A DNA stretch of 14,209 nucleotides, from positions 99,436 to 113,644 of the forward strand of contig CAJUMG010000005.1 in assembly GCA_910587335.1 (NCBI GenBank), in the 5' to 3' direction. Under the pieces are notes generated by a model. That model made no database searches. It had not been told where the DNA came from and worked only from the letters and a program-made list of their open reading frames with translations. The position numbers and the translations under genes are program-made. Within the stretch, counting starts at the first letter, position 1. The number at the start of each line of letters is the position of its first letter. Shown one piece after another: positions 1 through 6,420 of the stretch. Source of the DNA: an uncultured Oscillospiraceae bacterium. GTDB taxonomy: Bacteria > Bacillota > Clostridia > Oscillospirales > Ruminococcaceae.

Positions 1-129
1 ATGGATTATGTTCCTGGAAAATTCCAAATGAATATCACACAGTACCCAGAGGTTCAGATTGAGTATCTTGGCGAACCTCGATATGTTCCGCCAAGCTCCA
101 GCCCGACTTACGAAGAGGAAAGCGCTTAA
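1..129 (+). CDS. DUF6470-family protein, C-terminal end (partial)
   Basis: The reading frame is open from the first base and gives 42 residues before a TAA at 127-129. The tail contains PGKFQMNITQYPEVQIEYLG followed by EPRYVPPSSSP, which is the C-terminal pattern of the DUF6470 family (Bacillus YviE). That family typically sits between flgL and fliW in Firmicutes, which is exactly the position here. The ATG at base 1 is probably an internal codon, since the family is about 180-200 residues long. Its biochemical role is not known. Family assignment rests on the short tail plus synteny. Confidence 0.7.
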   Translation: MDYVPGKFQMNITQYPEVQIEYLGEPRYVPPSSSPTYEEESA

Positions 130-165
130 TTGTCCTTTGGGCTGCATGGAACGCGCAAAAGGTAG

Positions 166-199
166 AGCGGCTATGCGGAGTTTCCGCATAGCCGCTTTT
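166..199 (+). terminator. Strong hairpin with short T run upstream of fliW
   Basis: Bases 166-179 (AGCGGCTATGCGGA) are perfectly complementary to 183-196, giving a 14 bp stem with a 3 base loop, followed by only four T (196-199). It lies between the DUF6470 stop and the fliW start. It may be an intrinsic terminator or attenuator, or a stabilising/processing hairpin inside a longer transcript. The short T run and the absence of a clear promoter before fliW favour partial read-through. Confidence 0.6.
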
Positions 200-236
200 A
201 GCAAACATACCATTCCGAAAGGCAGGTAATTGTTAT

Positions 237-659
237 ATGAAGCTAAACACACGTGATTTTGGAGAAATCGAAGTAGACGAAAAGGATATTATCACCTTTA
301 CAAGCCCGATTTATGGCTTTGAACAATACAAGCGTTTTGCTTTTCTTTATCACAAAGAGATCAGTGAACATTTCATTTGGCTGCAATCGGTGGAAGAACA
401 GGCTTTGTGCTTTATTTTGGTTGAGCCAGAGCTGGTAAGCGATCATTATTGTCCTGAGCTGCCAGGAGGGGCCGCGCAAGCACTGGGAGAAGGAGACTGT
501 ATGTGTTGGCTCATGGTTTCCATTCGCGATCCGTTTTCCAAATCAACGGTCAACCTGAAAAGCCCAATTGTTGTAAATCTTGAAGGGCATTTGGCCGCAC
601 AGATTATACTAGAAGAGGATTTACCGATTCGTTATCCGCTGTTCCGGGAGGAGAAGTAA
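237..659 (+). CDS. fliW: FliW, flagellar assembly factor and CsrA antagonist
   Basis: This encodes 140 residues, the normal FliW length, beginning MKLNTRDFGEIEVDEKDIIT and continuing with the family pattern FxSPIYGFEQYKRFAFL. In Firmicutes FliW binds either flagellin or CsrA. When flagellin is exported, FliW is freed to bind CsrA and relieve repression of flagellin translation. The gene is followed after one base by csrA, so the two are certainly co-transcribed and probably translationally coupled. A ribosome site (CAGGT, 223-227) lies nine bases before the ATG. A long hairpin precedes it at 166-199. Confidence 0.95.
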   Translation: MKLNTRDFGEIEVDEKDIITFTSPIYGFEQYKRFAFLYHKEISEHFIWLQSVEEQALCFILVEPELVSDHYCPELPGGAAQALGEGDCMCWLMVSIRDPFSKSTVNLKSPIVVNLEGHLAAQIILEEDLPIRYPLFREEK

Positions 660-660
660 A

Positions 661-903
661 ATGTTAATTTTATCAAGGAAAATTGGAGAATCTGTTTTGT
701 TGGATTCGACGATGCTGGATAATGGGATAGAAATTAAGATCACAGAGATCAGCGGTGACCGGGTGAAAATTGGAATTACAGCTCCTGCTGATGTGAAGGT
801 ATTCCGAGAAGAGCTGTACGCGACGATAAAAGAAAATCAAACAGCGGCACAGGCGGCTACCATAGACAATGTCAAAGATTTTTTTCTTCGGATGCAGGAA
901 TAG
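661..903 (+). CDS. csrA: CsrA, translational repressor of flagellin
   Basis: This is an 80 residue protein starting MLILSRKIGESVLL, the invariant CsrA N-terminus. V35KIGITAP and R49 in VFREELY correspond to the RNA-binding core around the conserved arginine. It is slightly longer than the roughly 74 residue Bacillus protein because of its C-terminal helix, the region that FliW contacts in Firmicutes. The ATG lies one base after the fliW stop, with GGGAGGAG just upstream inside fliW. A likely target is the flagellin mRNA in this same window, whose leader has two CsrA-like sites (13853-13870 and 13876-13887). The last 32 bases overlap the 3' end of the gene on the opposite strand. Confidence 0.96.
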   Translation: MLILSRKIGESVLLDSTMLDNGIEIKITEISGDRVKIGITAPADVKVFREELYATIKENQTAAQAATIDNVKDFFLRMQE

Positions 904-1567
904 AAGGCAAGAACATTTTGCTTCCAAGGCTTAACTTGCGCACATACTCTTCTAGCTGCATATAATTGTATCCTGTTAAATCCAAAATATTGCAGCGATA
1001 GCTATGCATTTCCGAGGCGCCGAAGGTGATGGCCAGGTCGATTTGCATAGGAAGTGACTTTAAACGAACAGGGGATTTAACATCTAGAATAAAACGCTGA
1101 TCTTTTTCCAGCACCACATCACAGGTGAACTTAAATTGAGAAAGGGAAACCTCATAAATTGAGATGGGAAAAGACTGTGGCAATGGTGCGGGACGCTGCT
1201 TGTGCAGAAAGGAAAAGCGTTTTGGCGATTCTGCCGGCAGATTTTGGATAAAGGCTTGTCCGTCCATTTTTGTATCGTAGGATTCCACCGAAGAGGCGCC
1301 TGGAAGAATTTCATCGTCGATGGCAACTAAGCGCAGTAGGTGCTGAGAGGAAAGATAAACCTCGCCCTCAAAGCTGCGAACTTCGATATCCCTTTGCACA
1401 TGGACGACTTTCAGGCGCATACCCATTTTAAAAATCGGGACAAAATCACTTGTGAAATCAAGACTTTGATCCTTTAAAGAAACATAGGCGGTTCCATATT
1501 CAACGATTCTGCCTTCCATCGTTTTTAAAACCGCTGTAAATTTCTTTGTCAGTTTATCATTACTCAA
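872..1567 (-). CDS. Degenerate PilZ-like protein in the flagellar cluster
   Basis: I place the start at the TTG at 1567 (231 residues). A strong ribosome site GGGAGGG (complement of 1573-1580) lies about seven bases before it. The upstream in-frame ATG at 1609 falls inside the predicted -10 box and has no ribosome site. The N-terminal half resembles a YcgR-type beta domain. The C-terminal half, from about residue 130, follows a PilZ-like pattern: ISIYEVSLSQF, a central strand region, then a YRCNILDL and LEEYV ending. The arginine-rich RxxxR motif is not visible, and DxSxxG is changed to EVSLSQ, so c-di-GMP binding is doubtful. It is convergent with csrA with a 32 bp tail overlap. The PilZ-like call is moderate; it could be an unrelated beta-barrel protein. 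Confidence 0.5.
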   Translation of the reverse strand: MSNDKLTKKFTAVLKTMEGRIVEYGTAYVSLKDQSLDFTSDFVPIFKMGMRLKVVHVQRDIEVRSFEGEVYLSSQHLLRLVAIDDEILPGASSVESYDTKMDGQAFIQNLPAESPKRFSFLHKQRPAPLPQSFPISIYEVSLSQFKFTCDVVLEKDQRFILDVKSPVRLKSLPMQIDLAITFGASEMHSYRCNILDLTGYNYMQLEEYVRKLSLGSKMFLPSIPASEEKNL

Positions 1568-1604
1568 ATGTGACCCTCCCCAATGAAAATGCTTTTCTCT
1601 ATTT

Positions 1605-1632
1605 ATCATAATACAATTATCAAATTTTTCAA
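1605..1632 (-). promoter_or_regulatory. Candidate vegetative (sigma-A) promoter of the PilZ-like gene
   Basis: On the minus strand TTGAAA (1627-1632) is followed after 16 bases by TATGAT (1605-1610), close to the TTGACA/TATAAT consensus. Transcription would begin near 1598, leaving a leader of about 30 bases with a strong ribosome site before the TTG start at 1567. This would give the PilZ-like gene its own promoter independent of the flagellar sigma factor. Confidence 0.55.
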
Positions 1633-1671
1633 GAGGGTTCTTATTCAGTTAGAAGGATTCGTGAGGAAAAA

Positions 1672-2142
1672 ATGACTAGCTTATTACAAATTCAAGAGGT
1701 TTTACAGAAAAAACAACAATATTTGACTCAATTTGAGGAAGCGACGCAACAGATGCTTTTCTGTCCGATTGAGCAGCTGGAGGATTTGGTATCTGAGCGT
1801 CAGCGCTTGATTGAAAAAATGGATGATTTGGAAAAAAATCTGGATGCACTTTGCCGGGAAAACGCGGATCAAGTGCTTTTGTCTTTGATCCTTACAGGAA
1901 AAGGAGACGCCGGCGAGATTCCAGAACGGTTGCAGCCGATTTATGAAGAGGCGATAAAAATTCGAACGGTAGCCAGCCGTCTGCGTCAAAGTGACCGGCA
2001 AGCATCATTAAGATTAAAAACGGAGCAAAAGCGGGTGTTAAAGAAGATTAAAGAGATGAATCAAGGGGCGAATGCAAAGGCGGCTAGATTTTATTCCAAC
2101 GCTGGCACAGCGGAAAGCAGATCACGCCTTGGAAATGCATAA
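1672..2142 (+). CDS. FlgN/FliT-like flagellar export chaperone (probable)
   Basis: This is a 156 residue, almost wholly alpha-helical protein rich in Glu, Gln, Lys and Leu, with no signal peptide or membrane segment. The N-terminal part has the heptad-like pattern of the FlgN family: LQKKQQYLTQFEEATQQML, then LEDLVSERQRLIEKMDDLEK. Length matches FlgN (about 140-165). FlgN chaperones hold FlgK and FlgL for export; FliT does this for FliD. The gene sits directly before fliD and fliS, so either role is possible. GAGG at 1663-1666 lies five bases before the ATG. Sequence similarity in this coiled-coil class is weak, so the assignment relies largely on size, helical pattern and context. Confidence 0.5.
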   Translation: MTSLLQIQEVLQKKQQYLTQFEEATQQMLFCPIEQLEDLVSERQRLIEKMDDLEKNLDALCRENADQVLLSLILTGKGDAGEIPERLQPIYEEAIKIRTVASRLRQSDRQASLRLKTEQKRVLKKIKEMNQGANAKAARFYSNAGTAESRSRLGNA

Positions 2143-2148
2143 AAACAC

Positions 2149-2176
2149 TTTGGTTTCTCTCCAAAAGGACGATAAT
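2149..2176 (+). promoter_or_regulatory. Candidate sigma-28 (SigD/FliA-type) promoter of fliD
   Basis: TTTGGTTT (2149-2156) is followed by the box GACGATAAT at 2168-2176, with 15 bases between TTTG and the box. GACGATAA differs in one base from the sigma-28 -10 consensus GCCGATAA, and 15 bases is the canonical spacing. The same arrangement recurs at 6205 and 13744. It lies just after the stop of the chaperone gene and 48 bases before the fliD start. Confidence 0.65.
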
Positions 2177-2188
2177 CTTAATTAAGAT
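2175..2188. repeat. Perfect 14 bp palindrome at the predicted fliD transcription start
   Basis: ATCTTAATTAAGAT is a perfect inverted repeat that begins at the end of the predicted -10 box and covers the expected start site. It has no T run suited to a terminator. It might be an operator, or a chance AT-rich palindrome. Confidence 0.4.
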
Positions 2189-2223
2189 GAATTTTGACGA
2201 TCTTTTTGAACGGGGGATTTAAC

Positions 2224-5196
2224 ATGGATGTTAATTCGACGAGCACATATGTAAATAAGGCCAGCAGCAACAAGGGCTTTTCCGGTCTGGCTTCTGGAAT
2301 GGATACAGAGAGTATGGTCGAGCAGATGCTTTCTGGAACGCAGAACAAAATTGACAAGCAAAATGCTACCAAGCAGCAGCTAGAGTGGAAACAGGAAATC
2401 TATCGGGATATCATTAGTCAGATCAATACTTTTCAAAATCAGTTTTTCAGCTTTACCTCTGATACGAATTTTCTTACGCAAAGCTTTTTTAATGCGATGA
2501 GCGCTATCTCCGCTTCTAAAGCATTCAAAGTTACGGCGACGAGTTCAGCTACAACGGGCAACACTTCGATGGAGGTGCGCCGCCTTGCCACCAATAGCAG
2601 TATATCTTCTGGCGCAAACGTCAGCGGAAAATTAGCCGGGAAGATTGATATGGAGGCTTTGACAGAATTAGCCGAAAAGCAGATGGATGAAGATGGCGGA
2701 TATGTAGTGAAATTCCAGGTCGGGGACAAGACGGTAGAGGCCGATTTACGGGATATTTTTGTTGATGGCAACTCTTTTCGGCGTTTTTCCTCTACAGCTC
2801 AGCGGGATGCAGAGATTGAAGCAAAGCTGAGCGAGGCGTTTTCTGATACTGGGGTAAAGGTCGCTGTTCGGGATGGAGCAGTTTCTTTGGTCGATAGCAG
2901 CGAGCCACCGAAAACCATCGAAGTATCAACCGACTCTGGAGCGATTGCTCTACAGCGTTTGGGACTTTCGGCGGGAAGTCGTTCTACGCTGTCCAACGAT
3001 AAAAAGTCTTCCAGCTTGTCTGGAAAGGTGAACGAGGCTCCGACGCTGAGCTTTACCGTAACGCTGGACGATCTGAAAAAAGATGTAAAAATTGATCTGC
3101 GGGATGTTATGAACGCAGATGGTTCGGTGGATTTGGACAAATTCAAGACTTCGCTGCAAAAGAGTCTTGACAATGTGCATGGAAAGAATCAGGTGCGGGT
3201 CATTTCTTCTGGCGACAGCTTTGAACTGAGCGTTTCAGACGGGCGTAAGGTCACGGTCAATGGCGATAAGGATTTACTTGGCGCCTTGGGCGTTAGAAAT
3301 GGTCAGTCCAACCGGATAGAAATGGGTACCGCTTTAAAGGATCTGTATTTTGTCGATGGTTTGCAGGGATCTCATTTCCAATTTACAATAAACGGTGAGC
3401 AGTTTAGCTTTTCAGAGAATGATACGCTCATTGATATTATGGATGCAATCAACAGCAGCGACGCGGGTGTTCGTCTGGTTTATCGCACCCAAGCGGATAC
3501 CTTTACGTTAGAAGCGACCGATTCTGGTGCGGGACGTACGATTACTATGACGCAGCAGGAAGGAAACTTTTTGAATGTGCTGTTCGGCGCCGGTGGCGCG
3601 GATTCTGCGCTCCTTTCGGGAACACGGGCTGTTTCTGGCCTGACGAAAGGCGAGATTTCGGGAGATATCACCCTGTCACAGCTGGGACTGACCGGGCTGT
3701 ATGATAAAAATGGCAAGGCGATTTCCGGCAGCACGAAGCTTTCGGAGCTGACCGAAAAGGTCGATGATTTGTCGTATTTATCGGGAGATACCACCTTGTC
3801 ACAGCTGGGACTGACGGAATTATACGATAAAGACGGAAAGGAACTGGCACAGGATACCAAGCTTTCAGAATTGACAGACGGGGCGGAGAGTCCTATTTAT
3901 GTCACGGCAGAAACTACCTTGGGTCAGTTGGGGCTGACTGGGCTGACAGGAAAAGATGGATCCATTCTTTCTGCGGATACCAAATTGTCTCAGCTGGGAG
4001 AGTTGACCAATGAGTTGACCTACGAAAACGGTCAGATTGTTTTAACCGGTTCTGGCGCAAATGTCCAGGTTGGGGATGCAGATACCATGCAGAAGCTGTT
4101 TGGCAAGGATTCTCTGAGCATGGGTGTAGCGTCGGGTGCAGCTTCTAAGATTGTGGAAGGTGAAAACGCCCTGGTGAAAATCGATGGCATGCTGACCGAG
4201 AGAAGCAGCAATGCTTTTTCGGTAAATGGCTTGAGCTTTAGTCTTCAGAGCATCACCGGAACTTATGCTGCTGCCAGCGGAGATTTGATGGATTCGGAAA
4301 ACAATCCGGTTTTGCTACAGCCAGGCCAGTACGTGGAGGATGGCGTTTTATATGATAAAGATGGAAGCAGAATAAAATCGGGTATTACCTATCAGGGAGC
4401 GGACGGTTTCCCGGTGACGGCTACCGGTATTTCCTACGATCCTGAAACCGGTGGAGCCAGAATTTTTACCGGTGAGACAGAAAAGATCGAGGTTTCCCGC
4501 AATACCGATCAGATTGTAGATGGAATCAAGCAGTTTATGGATTCTTATAATAAACTGGTGAAAACCTTAAACGATTATCTGAATGAAGACGCGAATTATC
4601 GGGATTACGCGCCGCTGACTGCGGATCAGAAAAAAGAGATGAGCGAGAGAGAGATTGAGCTTTGGGAAGAAAAAGCAAAAGAAGGTCTCTTGCGGCGCGA
4701 CTCAACTATCGACGGTTTCCTTCAGTCGATGCGTACCGTTTTGTACCAAAAACCAGCTGGCTGCCGTTATGCGCTTTATGAGCTGGGAATTGAGACTGGC
4801 GAGTGGGAGACAAGAGGTCAGCTGCAATTTTCTACCGATGGAGAAGAAAGACTGCGCCAAATTTTAGAGACCGATCCTTCTAGCGTGATGCAGCTGTTTA
4901 CAGACAGCGAAAATGGATTGGCTGTTAAACTGAATGAAGTCATTAAGGCGGCGGCCAATACCAGTGCCGGTTCTCCTGGATCACTGGTGGAAATAGCAGG
5001 TGTAAAGGGAAAAGCTTCTGAGAAAGATAATACGATTTACAATCGTTTAAAGGAAATTGAAAATAGAATTTCCGCTTTGAAGCTCACCTATGAAAAGGAA
5101 AAAACGCGGTATTGGAATCAGTTTAACACGATGGAGCAGATGATTGCCAATATGAGTTCACAAAGCGCATATCTTACCCAAATGATGGGTTATTAA
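2224..5196 (+). CDS. fliD: FliD, flagellar filament cap protein (long form)
   Basis: FliD caps the filament tip and folds exported flagellin into place. I choose the ATG at 2224 (990 residues) because GGGGGA (2213-2218) lies five bases before it; the in-frame ATG at 2194 has no such site. The FliD N-terminal domain covers about residues 18-118 (GFSGLASGMDTESMVEQML and a coiled region). The FliD C-terminal domain covers about 645-990, from ALVKIDGMLTERSSN through IVDGIKQFMDSYNKLV to the helical end. Most FliD proteins have 450-700 residues; the extra length is in the central, outward-facing part and includes three tandem 41-residue repeats at residues 479-601. A sigma-28-type promoter precedes the gene and fliS follows 19 bases later. 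Confidence 0.95.
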   Translation: MDVNSTSTYVNKASSNKGFSGLASGMDTESMVEQMLSGTQNKIDKQNATKQQLEWKQEIYRDIISQINTFQNQFFSFTSDTNFLTQSFFNAMSAISASKAFKVTATSSATTGNTSMEVRRLATNSSISSGANVSGKLAGKIDMEALTELAEKQMDEDGGYVVKFQVGDKTVEADLRDIFVDGNSFRRFSSTAQRDAEIEAKLSEAFSDTGVKVAVRDGAVSLVDSSEPPKTIEVSTDSGAIALQRLGLSAGSRSTLSNDKKSSSLSGKVNEAPTLSFTVTLDDLKKDVKIDLRDVMNADGSVDLDKFKTSLQKSLDNVHGKNQVRVISSGDSFELSVSDGRKVTVNGDKDLLGALGVRNGQSNRIEMGTALKDLYFVDGLQGSHFQFTINGEQFSFSENDTLIDIMDAINSSDAGVRLVYRTQADTFTLEATDSGAGRTITMTQQEGNFLNVLFGAGGADSALLSGTRAVSGLTKGEISGDITLSQLGLTGLYDKNGKAISGSTKLSELTEKVDDLSYLSGDTTLSQLGLTELYDKDGKELAQDTKLSELTDGAESPIYVTAETTLGQLGLTGLTGKDGSILSADTKLSQLGELTNELTYENGQIVLTGSGANVQVGDADTMQKLFGKDSLSMGVASGAASKIVEGENALVKIDGMLTERSSNAFSVNGLSFSLQSITGTYAAASGDLMDSENNPVLLQPGQYVEDGVLYDKDGSRIKSGITYQGADGFPVTATGISYDPETGGARIFTGETEKIEVSRNTDQIVDGIKQFMDSYNKLVKTLNDYLNEDANYRDYAPLTADQKKEMSEREIELWEEKAKEGLLRRDSTIDGFLQSMRTVLYQKPAGCRYALYELGIETGEWETRGQLQFSTDGEERLRQILETDPSSVMQLFTDSENGLAVKLNEVIKAAANTSAGSPGSLVEIAGVKGKASEKDNTIYNRLKEIENRISALKLTYEKEKTRYWNQFNTMEQMIANMSSQSAYLTQMMGY
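3658..4026 (+). repeat. Three tandem 41-residue repeats inside FliD
   Basis: Units start at 3658, 3781 and 3904, exactly 123 bases apart. Each follows the pattern xxxTLxQLGLTxL, then a KxG turn, then a TKLSxL segment near its middle. The first two units are also very alike in DNA (both contain CTGTCACAGCTGGGACTG or nearly so), indicating fairly recent duplication; the third has diverged more. They fall in the variable central region expected to face outward on the cap. Confidence 0.9.
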
Positions 5197-5215
5197 AAAC
5201 AGGCGAGGTGAAAAA

Positions 5216-5602
5216 ATGACCCCGAATGCTTATCAGAATGCGTATCAAAAATATCAACAGCAGTCTGTGACGACAATGACCCAAGGGGAAATGCTCATCA
5301 AGCTGTTTGATGAAACGATTAAGCAGCTGAACGCGGTTAAACAGTTTAACGATACAAAAGATTATGAGATGGCCAATACCGCTTCGAAAAAAGCACAGCA
5401 GATTATCCAATATTTGGATTCTACGCTAAACTTTAAATATGAGATTTCCAACAACCTTAATGCATTATACGAATATTTTATCCACCAGCTTGTTCAGGCG
5501 AACCTGCACAAGGATAATGCAATCGTTGATGAAGTGCTTTCTATGGTTTGTGATCTAAGAGAAACATTTATCCAGGCGGACAAAAATGCCAGAGGGAGCT
5601 AA
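5216..5602 (+). CDS. fliS: FliS, flagellin export chaperone
   Basis: This is a 128 residue helical protein with the typical FliS start NAYQNAYQKYQQQSVTTMTQ followed by GEMLIKLFDETIKQL, and a helix with LNFKYEISNNLNALYEYF. FliS binds the C-terminal disordered part of flagellin in the cytoplasm to prevent early polymerisation and deliver it to FlhA. Length is normal for the family. GAGGTG at 5205-5210 lies five bases before the ATG, and the gene follows fliD by 19 bases, so the two are co-transcribed. No terminator is apparent directly after it. Confidence 0.96.
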   Translation: MTPNAYQNAYQKYQQQSVTTMTQGEMLIKLFDETIKQLNAVKQFNDTKDYEMANTASKKAQQIIQYLDSTLNFKYEISNNLNALYEYFIHQLVQANLHKDNAIVDEVLSMVCDLRETFIQADKNARGS

Positions 5603-5692
5603 TATTCTGCTTTTTGCAATAATCCCGCACTTGTTTCCATGTTTTTCTTCGGATCATATAGGTTCATTATGTAGAGGTGAGTCATTGTTTTC

Positions 5693-6061
5693 ATGCAAGA
5701 CCATAATTTTTCAGGTGCCCGAAAAGGAAATAGACAGGTTGATTCCAAAGCATCGCCTCCGCTGACAGAGACAAGCTTCTACATACTTCTGTCATTGAAA
5801 GACGGACAACGGCATGGTTATGAAATGATTCAATGGGTCAGGAAATTTACAAACGGAGAGGTTGAGCTTCAGGGAGGAACGGTGTATAACTGTCTGCTAC
5901 GTATGGAGCGGGAAGGTTTGGTGCGGCTGACTCTTGAAGAAAACCGCCGAAAGTATTATGCTCTTACAAAGCAGGGAGAGACTGTGCTGCGTGCTGAATG
6001 TTTGCGTTTGGAGCGGATGTATGAAAACAGCAAAAACTTGCCGTGGAAGGGAAATCGGTGA
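5693..6061 (+). CDS. PadR-family transcriptional regulator
   Basis: This is a 122 residue protein with a winged-helix domain from about residue 23 to 110: LTETSFYILLSLKDGQRHGY (first helix and HGYE motif), then GGTVYNCLLRMEREGLV, matching the PadR signature GTLYxxLxRLExxGLI, then a YYALTKQGE wing. PadR proteins are usually repressors of nearby or metabolic genes that respond to small ligands. It has the short form with little C-terminal dimer region, plus a 22 residue basic N-terminal extension. AGAGGTG (5673-5679) lies rather far (13 bases) from the ATG, so the exact start is not certain. It is on the same strand as fliS, 90 bases later, and is followed by a terminator. Its target cannot be told from sequence. 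Confidence 0.85.
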   Translation: MQDHNFSGARKGNRQVDSKASPPLTETSFYILLSLKDGQRHGYEMIQWVRKFTNGEVELQGGTVYNCLLRMEREGLVRLTLEENRRKYYALTKQGETVLRAECLRLERMYENSKNLPWKGNR

Positions 6062-6100
6062 GTTTTCATAAAATATGATGGATTCCCAGAGAGGGAATAG

Positions 6101-6155
6101 AAGCCAGCGACTGCGTTATGGATATGACGATGCTTTCGCTGGCTTTTTGTTTTTC
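6101..6155 (+). terminator. Intrinsic terminator after the PadR gene
   Basis: AAGCCAGCGA (6101-6110) pairs perfectly with TCGCTGGCTT (6136-6145), and the stem runs into TTTGTTTTT. This ends the fliD-fliS-padR unit and separates it from the next promoter at 6205. Confidence 0.85.
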
Positions 6156-6204
6156 CTAAGTGTGTTAAGGGAAGATACCGGAAGCCAGTATTTTTGAATC
6201 AGGC

Positions 6205-6233
6205 TTTAGTTTCATGATAACCGGGCGAATATA
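6205..6233 (+). promoter_or_regulatory. Candidate sigma-28-type promoter of the giant secreted protein
   Basis: GCTTTAGTTT begins at 6203 and CGAATATA at 6226. Both words and their 23 base offset are identical in the flagellin promoter (13742 and 13765). Between TTTA and GGCGAATA there are 15 bases, the standard sigma-28 spacing. This is the only convincing promoter between the terminator at 6101-6155 and the start of the gene at 6421. Confidence 0.6.
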
Positions 6234-6420
6234 AAATTAGTAGGATAGGTCTATTCTTGTTGATCTTTGGAGCAACATATTGCGTGCCTTTCAAAACTGG
6301 AGGAAGGGCACAGGCACAAGCTTTTAGTGAGACAAAGAGAATGCCTACCAAATTTGAATAACGTCATGGTAACAGAGCCTCTTTCCAGTTGGCGGCTTAG
6401 GATGCAAATCGGAGGTTACA
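6234..6420 (+). promoter_or_regulatory. Structured 5' leader of the giant secreted protein
   Basis: This is about 185 bases without a convincing gene. A 9 bp stem (6284-6292 with 6303-6311, one G-T pair) exposes the loop AAAACTGGAG. Part of that loop, AACTGGA (6295-6301), is perfectly complementary to TCCAGTT at 6384-6390. CCTC (6378-6381) could pair with GAGG of the ribosome site (6411-6415, GGAGG). It does not match a known riboswitch consensus that I can recall; c-di-GMP class I and II signatures were looked for and not found. A translational control role is only a suggestion. Confidence 0.35.

Noticed and set aside
872..1609. ATG at 1609 as the start of the PilZ-like gene
   Set aside because: It overlaps the predicted -10 box and has no ribosome site, while the TTG at 1567 has a near-ideal one.
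3480..3860. Long open frame on the minus strand within fliD (also 2799-3173)
   Set aside because: These are mirror frames of a real coding region; they have Ser/Pro-rich sequence without domain features and no ribosome sites.
5631..5662. Fourth copy of the sigma-28-type promoter before the PadR gene
   Set aside because: TTGT and CGGATCAT have roughly the right spacing but do not match either conserved word.
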